Of a DNA stretch of 64,000 bases, positions 58,957-64,000 are shown piece by piece. Made by a program: the position numbers and the translations under genes. A model generated the notes under the pieces. The model was not told the origin of the DNA. It saw only the letters and a list, made by a program, of their open reading frames with translations, and made no database searches. Location: contig NZ_OX638201.1 in the NCBI RefSeq assembly GCF_951805225.1, positions 496,001 to 560,000 of the forward strand. Direction: 5' to 3'. The DNA comes from an uncultured Flavobacterium sp. (GTDB taxonomy: Bacteria; Bacteroidota; Bacteroidia; Flavobacteriales; Flavobacteriaceae). Numbering within the stretch: the first letter of the stretch is position 1; every line of letters starts with the position of its first letter.

Positions 58957-60288
58957 ATGACGCTACTTATAATTATTATAGTATTAGCTTTAATTTTTGA
59001 TTACATCAATGGTTTTCATGATGCGGCAAATGCTATAGCTACCGTTGTTGCTACAAAGGTTTTAACGCCTTTTCAGGCCGTTCTTTGGGCAGCATTTTTT
59101 AACTTTCTGGCTTACTGGGTTTTTGGATTTGGTGTTGCGGATACTGTTGCGAAAACAGCCCACACTATGGAGATTAACCTTGTTGTTATTCTGGCTGGGG
59201 TTATTGCAGCGATTTGTTGGAATTTATTGACTTGGTGGTTAGGAATACCTTCAAGTTCATCACATACATTAATTGGTGGTTTTGCCGGAGCTGCAGTTGC
59301 TCACGCAATCGCTGTACATGGTTTTTCTGGTTATGTTGGCGAAGATGGAGCTACTCATTATTGGTATCAAATCGTAAGTTGGTATAAGGCCGGAAAAGAT
59401 GGCGGAATGCCGTCAGGGGTTATTATCATTATTGCTTTCATTGTTTTAGCGCCATTATTGGGAGCATTAGCTTCTTATTTAATTTCGATTTGGTTGCTAA
59501 ACGCTTCTCGTAAAATTATTGGACCTAAAATTTTCACTGTAGCTTTAATGATTGCTACCGTTTGGGTTGTTAGTAGTTTAATGGTTCCTTATGCTGATAT
59601 TGAAAAGCCTCGTTTTGAATCTCATTTTTGGAGTGTAGCTTTTGATCCGCACAATATTAAATGGTTTTTAGTTGCTTTTATTATCTTAACAGTAAGTGCT
59701 TTTTGTTTAATATTCAGTAGTTTGAACCTTCACCAGGCTGATGCTGCTTTAAAGAAAATGCAATTATTGTCTTCTGCTGCCTTTAGTTTAGGACACGGAG
59801 GGAATGATTCTCAAAAAGTAATGGGTATTATTGCTGCTGCTGTAGCGGTTTATATCAATACAAATCCGGGTGTTCATATGGATTCTTGGTTAGATGTTGT
59901 TTTGCCAAATGATGATTTGGGTGTAAAAGGAGTAATGCCAGGTTGGATTCCATTAGCATGTTATTCTGCTATTGCTGCAGGAACTTTGAGTGGTGGTTGG
60001 AAAATTGTGAAAACAATGGGTTCTAAAATCACAAAAGTAACTTCGTTTGAAGGTGTAGCTGCTGAAACTGCTGGAGCTTTGACGCTTTACTTTACTGAGC
60101 ACTTAAAAATTCCGGTAAGTACAACGCATACAATTACAGGTTCTATCATCGGGGTTGGATTAACAAAACGTGTATCTGCAGTTCGTTGGGGAGTAACCGT
60201 AAGTTTGATTTGGGCTTGGATTTTGACTATTCCTATTTCAGCTATTTTAGCAGGATTGGTTTACTTTATCTTAAGTGTATTTATTTAA
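58957..60288 (+). CDS. pit: Inorganic phosphate transporter, Pit family
   Basis: A 443-residue polytopic membrane protein. The two PiT signature repeats are visible: FDYINGFHDAANAIATVVAT at the N-terminus and SLGHGGNDSQKVMGIIAAA in the second half; PSSSSHTLIGGFAGA and PVSTTHTITGSIIGVG are the matching Ser/Thr-His motifs. It imports phosphate by proton (or sodium) symport. It is co-transcribed with the DUF47 gene and followed by a strong terminator. Confidence 0.95.
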   Translation: MTLLIIIIVLALIFDYINGFHDAANAIATVVATKVLTPFQAVLWAAFFNFLAYWVFGFGVADTVAKTAHTMEINLVVILAGVIAAICWNLLTWWLGIPSSSSHTLIGGFAGAAVAHAIAVHGFSGYVGEDGATHYWYQIVSWYKAGKDGGMPSGVIIIIAFIVLAPLLGALASYLISIWLLNASRKIIGPKIFTVALMIATVWVVSSLMVPYADIEKPRFESHFWSVAFDPHNIKWFLVAFIILTVSAFCLIFSSLNLHQADAALKKMQLLSSAAFSLGHGGNDSQKVMGIIAAAVAVYINTNPGVHMDSWLDVVLPNDDLGVKGVMPGWIPLACYSAIAAGTLSGGWKIVKTMGSKITKVTSFEGVAAETAGALTLYFTEHLKIPVSTTHTITGSIIGVGLTKRVSAVRWGVTVSLIWAWILTIPISAILAGLVYFILSVFI

Positions 60289-60338
60289 TAAAATGATTAT
60301 TGTGAAATGTGAGATCTAAAATCGCATTTTGTCAACAT

Positions 60339-60379
60339 AAAAAAAAAGCTGATTTCAATTTGAAATCAGCTTTTTTTTT
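60339..60379 (+). terminator. pit terminator
   Basis: A perfect 20-bp stem (core AAGCTGATTTCAA) with almost no loop, ending in nine T, 51 bp past the pit stop. Confidence 0.85.
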
Positions 60380-60450
60380 ATGAATAAATTCCAACGGATC
60401 AAAGCAAGAACCTGTGGAGAAACATAAGATATTTTGTGTAGGCTAATCAT

Positions 60451-60604
60451 TTTAAACGCAAAGCACGCTAAGATTTTTATCTAGTAGTATGTTTAAAAAC
60501 ACAAAGTTCGCAAAGCTTTGTGTTGATTTAGCTTTGCGAACTTTGTGTTTTATAAAATCCGATACCGATATGTATAAAAAAACTTTGCAAACTTTGCGGT
60601 AAAA
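60451..60604. repeat. CGCAAAG-type inverted repeat element, copy 3
   Basis: Outer arms AAACGCAAAGCACGCTAAG (near 60454) and AACTTTGCAAACTTTGCGGT (near 60581), inner arms AACACAAAGTTCGCAAAGCT (60498) and AGCTTTGCGAACTTTGTGTT (60530). Layout is the same as at 12481-12641 and 28006-28160, with compensated changes (ACACAAAG/CTTTGTGT) in the inner stem. Confidence 0.85.
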
Positions 60605-60686
60605 TCCATCTTTAATTTTTATAGCTCCACAAGTTTTTATATTGATCCATTTCAGCTCTGAGCGTTATTCTATTGGAATTTTTTAT

Positions 60687-61211
60687 TTAAGATTGTTTTT
60701 GTAAATTCTTGCGATTGTGTTTTCGTTTGTAATGCGTTTGTTTTAGATTCTTTTTATCTTCTGAAATGATGCTTATTGAACCATCAATTTCTAACATGGC
60801 GAGCTTTACATCTGCGAAAAATTCAATTCCGTGTTCTCGCATTGCTTCTTTTAATTCATCATGTGAGATATCTAATTTACTTAATGCTGAAAAATCAAGC
60901 TTTCCGTCATGGATTAAAATCTCAGGTTTGTCTAAAAGTAAATTGTTTAGAATTTTGTATTTATGCGTCAGTTTTTTGATGATGTAATTAATTATGAATA
61001 AAGCCAAAGCAGCAATTAATCCTCCTGAAAGACTCGTGTCTGGGCCAACCATTGCATTTTGAACGGAATTACTAATTAATAAAATCAGAATAATATCGGC
61101 AGTATTTAATTGCGAAAGTTCTTTTTTGCCGAAAATTCGCAAAGCAATTGTCATGAAAAAATAGACAGCGAGACTTCTTAAAATAATGTCCAGATAAGGA
61201 TATAGTGCCAT
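60687..61211 (-). CDS. DUF421 (YetF-like) membrane protein
   Basis: A 174-residue protein with three N-terminal helices (about 10-24, 38-52, 62-80) and a C-terminal DUF421 soluble domain (KPEILIHDGKLDFSALSK, then HDELKEAMREHGIEFFADV and AMLEIDGSISII). The role is unknown; family members are membrane-associated and stress-linked in some bacteria. The basic tail (HYKRKHNRKNLQKQS) is extra. Its ATG is directly preceded by a run of A residues, described separately. Confidence 0.85.
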   Translation of the reverse strand: MALYPYLDIILRSLAVYFFMTIALRIFGKKELSQLNTADIILILLISNSVQNAMVGPDTSLSGGLIAALALFIINYIIKKLTHKYKILNNLLLDKPEILIHDGKLDFSALSKLDISHDELKEAMREHGIEFFADVKLAMLEIDGSISIISEDKKNLKQTHYKRKHNRKNLQKQS

Positions 61212-61227
61212 TTTTTTTTTTTTTTTT
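61211..61227. repeat. 17-bp homopolymer adjoining the DUF421 start codon
   Basis: Seventeen T on the plus strand (17 A on the coding strand, the last being the A of the ATG). Slippage here would change the spacing between upstream translation signals and the start codon. Confidence 0.9.
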
Positions 61228-61239
61228 AGGATTTAAGTT

Positions 61240-61279
61240 TAAAAAAAGCTTTGTCAAAGTTTTAAACTTTGACAAAGCT
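61240..61279 (-). terminator. Terminator of the RimK-like gene
   Basis: A perfect 14-bp stem (AGCTTTGTCAAAGT and complement) with a 5-nt loop; on the minus strand it is followed by seven T. It lies 50 bp beyond the stop at 61329. Confidence 0.8.
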
Positions 61280-61328
61280 GCTAAATTAATTATATGTTAT
61301 TAAGTTCGGATGAACTTGTTTTTAGTTT

Positions 61329-62699
61329 TTATATAAGCTTAAAGTTCTTTTCGATTGCTCTGATCATTTCTCCGGCAATATCTTTGTTTGTTGCACCTTC
61401 GATTCCTTCAAGACCCGGAGAAGAGTTTACTTCAAGTAATAATGGTCCTTTTGAAGAACGAATAATATCAACGCCGGCAACTTTTAAATCCATTGCTTTT
61501 GCGGCTTTAATCGCGATCTTTTTCTCTTCGGGAGTAACTTTTATAACAGAAGCAGTTCCGCCAAGGTGAATATTAGCTCTAAATTCGCCTGGCATTGCTT
61601 CACGCTGAATTGCTGCGACAACTTTTCCATCGATTACAAAACAACGAATGTCTTTTCCGTTGGCTTCTTTAATGAATTCCTGAACTAATATATTTGCATT
61701 TAAGCTTTTGAAAGCATTAATAACACTTTCTGCTGCTTTTTTAGTTTCTGCAAGAACAACGCCTTTTCCTTGAGTTCCTTCTAATAATTTTACGATTAAA
61801 GGCGAACCTCCAACCATTTTAATCAAATTGTCAGTATCCAAAGGAGAATTGGCAAAACCAGTTGTCGGGATGTCGATTCCGCTATTCAAAAGTAATTGAA
61901 GCGAATATAATTTATCTCGTGATTGTGTAATGGCTGTAGCCGAATTTAAAACAAAAACCTTCAAAGCTTCAAACTGACGCGTTAAAGCACAACCGTAAAA
62001 AGTAATACTTGGACGAATTCTAGGAATAATAGCATCGAATTGATTTAGTATTTTTCCGCCACGATAATGAATTTCTGGTGTCTTTGCGTCAAGTTTCATA
62101 TAACATTCCTTGATGTTTAAGAAATGCATTTCATGACCGCGCATTTCGCCCGCTTCCATGATTCTTTTATTGCTGTATAATTCAGGATTACTGGCAAGAA
62201 GACCAATTCGCAATCCAGAAGTTGCTTTTTCAGAGTTTTGGTATAATTCTTTTAGAGATTCTGGAGTTGGCTGACCTAATAAATATTTTTCTTCGGGATC
62301 AACCAAAACACGTCCGCTCATGGCTTCACGGCCTAAAAGCATACGGAAACCCATTGAATCTCTGTTAGTCAAAGTCATTTCTATTGGCCATTTGATATCG
62401 CCAAGTTTAATGTGAGTTTGAATAACATAACGATGTTCTCTGAATCCGCTTGAACTTTTTACAATTCGTTTATCAACCAGCGGAGCTTCACAATGAATAA
62501 TGGTTTTGATGTTATTCTGAATAGGATTAATATCAAATTTTACCCAATTGGTATCATTTTTAATAAAAGGAGCTATGTTTATGGCGTGCATTGCCGAAGT
62601 TTTGGCACCAGAGTCCACACGAGCCTTGATCGTTGGAATTCCTAGTTCTGGAAATGAGCACCATTCTTCGCTACCTAAAATGACTTTGTTTTGAAGCAT
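61329..62699 (-). CDS. rimK: Fusion of RimK-associated zinc-protease-like domain and RimK-type ATP-grasp ligase
   Basis: A 456-residue protein starting MLQNKVILGSEEWCSFPELG at 62699 (ATG); the reading from 62732 uses a non-ATG codon. Residues about 1-140 form the ATP-dependent zinc protease-like (PF05618) domain with ARVDSGAKTSAMHA and FRMLLGREAM. Residues about 160-456 are a RimK-type ATP-grasp ligase (MVGGSPLIVKLLEGTQGKGV, FIKEANGKDIRCFVIDGKV, LLLEVNSSPGLEGIEGAT). RimK adds glutamate to ribosomal protein S6. The two domains are separate genes in many bacteria. Confidence 0.9.
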   Translation of the reverse strand: MLQNKVILGSEEWCSFPELGIPTIKARVDSGAKTSAMHAINIAPFIKNDTNWVKFDINPIQNNIKTIIHCEAPLVDKRIVKSSSGFREHRYVIQTHIKLGDIKWPIEMTLTNRDSMGFRMLLGREAMSGRVLVDPEEKYLLGQPTPESLKELYQNSEKATSGLRIGLLASNPELYSNKRIMEAGEMRGHEMHFLNIKECYMKLDAKTPEIHYRGGKILNQFDAIIPRIRPSITFYGCALTRQFEALKVFVLNSATAITQSRDKLYSLQLLLNSGIDIPTTGFANSPLDTDNLIKMVGGSPLIVKLLEGTQGKGVVLAETKKAAESVINAFKSLNANILVQEFIKEANGKDIRCFVIDGKVVAAIQREAMPGEFRANIHLGGTASVIKVTPEEKKIAIKAAKAMDLKVAGVDIIRSSKGPLLLEVNSSPGLEGIEGATNKDIAGEMIRAIEKNFKLI

Positions 62700-62771
62700 A
62701 CGTAATTTTTTATTATAGAATTTAATAGCCAAAAATAGCTATTTGCTTTTACTAAAGATAGTAAATTATCT

Positions 62772-62810
62772 AAAAAAAATACCCGTTATGTTATGAAAAC
62801 GTAACGGGTT
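62772..62810 (-). terminator. clpC terminator
   Basis: ACCCGTTA pairs with TAACGGGT around a 13-nt loop; on the minus strand it is followed by eight T. It lies 30 bp beyond the clpC stop. Confidence 0.7.
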
Positions 62811-62839
62811 TGTTATTTCTGTTATAAAACTTAACTATC

Positions 62840-64000
62840 TTATTGATTTGTTGGTTCTTCAGCTTTGTGTATTTCTACTGAAAGTTCTTGAGAATCATCT
62901 TTTAAATCCATTAAGATTTCGTCACCTGAATGTATTTTTGAAGTTATGATTTCTTCTGCTAACAAATCTTCAACATATTTCTGAATTGCTCTTTTTAGAG
63001 GTCTTGCTCCAAATTGTCTGTCAAAGCCTTTTTCTGCAATAAATGCTTTTGCTTTGTCGGTAAGATTTAGCTTGTAACCTAATTCAGCAATACGAGAATA
63101 AAGTTTTGCAAGTTCAATATCGATAATTAAATCAATGTCGCCTTTTTCTAATGCGTTGAATACGATTACGTCATCAATTCTGTTTAAGAATTCTGGTGCG
63201 AAAGTTTTTTTCAATGCATTTTCGATAATGCTTTTTGAGTTTTCATCGGCTTGAGCCACTTTTGCAGCAGTTCCGAATCCTACACCTTGTCCAAAATCTT
63301 TTAATTGACGTGCTCCAACGTTAGAAGTCATGATAATGATTGTGTTTTTAAAGTCGATTTTGCGACCTAAACTATCTGTCAAATATCCATCATCAAGAAC
63401 CTGAAGCATCATATTGAATACATCCGGATGCGCTTTTTCGATCTCGTCTAAAAGAACAACACAATATGGTTTTCTACGAACTTTTTCAGTCAATTGTCCA
63501 CCTTCTTCATATCCTACGTATCCCGGAGGCGCTCCAACTAAACGCGAGATCGCAAATTTCTCCATGTATTCACTCATGTCAATACGAACTAACGCATCTT
63601 CTGAATCGAATAATTCTTTTGCAAGAACTTTTGCCAATTGTGTTTTACCAACTCCAGTCTGACCTAAGAAAATGAACGAACCAATTGGTTTGTTAGGATC
63701 TTTAAGTCCGGCTCTGTTACGTTGAATAGAGCGTGCAATTTTAAGAACAGCTTCGTTTTGACCAATTACTTTATTCTGAATTAATTCAGGTAATTTAGCT
63801 AGTTTGTTGCTTTCTGTTTGTGCAATTCTGTTTACAGGAATTCCAGTCATCATCGAAACAACATCGGCTACATTATCTTCTGTAACTTCAATTCTGTTAT
63901 TTTTAGAATCTTCTTCCCATTGTTCTTGAGCAACCGCAAGATCTTTTTCGATGCGTTTTTCATCATCGCGAAGTTTGGCAGCCTCTTCGTATTTTTGTTT
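62840..64000 (-). CDS. clpC: ATP-dependent Clp protease ATP-binding subunit ClpC (5' partial)
   Basis: The C-terminal 386 residues of a Clp/Hsp100 unfoldase that feeds proteins to ClpP. The frame stays open to the window edge, so the start lies outside; the Met at 63853 is internal. The part near the edge is the UVR segment KYEEAAKLRDDEKRIEKDL, which marks ClpC. Next comes the second AAA+ domain: Walker A GQTGVGKTQLAKVLA, Walker B CVVLLDEIEKAHPDV, sensor region EFLNRIDDVIVFNAL and RQFGARPLKRAIQ of the C-terminal D2 domain. Terminator at 62772-62810. Confidence 0.95.
   Translation of the reverse strand, partial: KQKYEEAAKLRDDEKRIEKDLAVAQEQWEEDSKNNRIEVTEDNVADVVSMMTGIPVNRIAQTESNKLAKLPELIQNKVIGQNEAVLKIARSIQRNRAGLKDPNKPIGSFIFLGQTGVGKTQLAKVLAKELFDSEDALVRIDMSEYMEKFAISRLVGAPPGYVGYEEGGQLTEKVRRKPYCVVLLDEIEKAHPDVFNMMLQVLDDGYLTDSLGRKIDFKNTIIIMTSNVGARQLKDFGQGVGFGTAAKVAQADENSKSIIENALKKTFAPEFLNRIDDVIVFNALEKGDIDLIIDIELAKLYSRIAELGYKLNLTDKAKAFIAEKGFDRQFGARPLKRAIQKYVEDLLAEEIITSKIHSGDEILMDLKDDSQELSVEIHKAEEPTNQ

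Larger units (their letters stand above)
60289..60686. other. Gene-free stretch after pit
   Basis: It holds the pit terminator, a full CGCAAAG-type repeat element (60451-60604) and about 80 bp of AT-rich DNA. No gene or RNA recognised. Confidence 0.6.

Overview
The window looks like a chromosomal segment of a Flavobacterium-type member of the Bacteroidota. The DNA is AT-rich. Shine-Dalgarno sequences are mostly absent, and several genes carry the phylum's TAnnTTTG -7 box. The cbb3 oxidase has a fused CcoN-CcoO subunit, and two secreted proteins end in a type-IX-secretion-like tail. Intergenic DNA is full of inverted repeats built on CGCAAAG words. No tRNA, rRNA, CRISPR array, prophage or insertion sequence was recognised.

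Layout: 1-5.8 kb is the end of a cbb3 oxidase operon (ccoNO-ccoQ-ccoP-ccoG-fixH) followed by a DsbD/TauE-like membrane protein. It converges on hemN (7.2 kb), whose promoter carries an FNR/DNR-like palindrome at activator distance. 7.3-10.5 kb holds two small envelope proteins, a DoxX protein and an acyl-CoA carboxyltransferase. 10.7-12.4 kb is a TetR gene with a three-gene membrane operon and two matching palindromic operators. 12.7-21.5 kb is housekeeping: lpxD, DUF1697, msrB, prfB (with its programmed +1 frameshift intact), a threonine aldolase, YbaB/EbfC, a prolyl oligopeptidase and a cysteine-synthase-type enzyme. 21.8-27.1 kb is accessory: two tandem LamG proteins, small hypothetical genes, a small lipoprotein and a 25-residue relic of it. 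27.1-32.9 kb has YebC, a tail-specific protease, gcvT and nnrD.

33.2-50.4 kb is the most variable part. It contains a HipA-like kinase overlapping a DUF3037 gene, a lipoprotein pectate lyase, a Crp-type regulator, HutD, an acetyltransferase and a secreted two-lobed aspartic-protease-like protein. It also has an AraC-type membrane regulator, and an operon joining a membrane-anchored flavin oxidase with an extra C-terminal domain to a methyltransferase with a twin-arginine N-terminus. After these come a serine hydrolase, three tandem 211-bp inverted-repeat units, an XRE regulator and a DUF2321 zinc-ribbon protein. 50.7-56.3 kb is the threonine operon on the minus strand. It is preceded by an unlisted 33-codon leader peptide containing 12 threonines, a strong sign of attenuation. 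56.7-64 kb has hutH, the DUF47/Pit phosphate transport pair, DUF421, a zinc-protease-like/RimK fusion and the 3' part of clpC.

The candidates for new biology are the twin-arginine methyltransferase/flavin oxidase operon, the HipA-like/DUF3037 pair with its almost leaderless promoter, the thr leader, the TetR operator pair, and the tandem repeat block at 46 kb. All functions are read from sequence motifs only.
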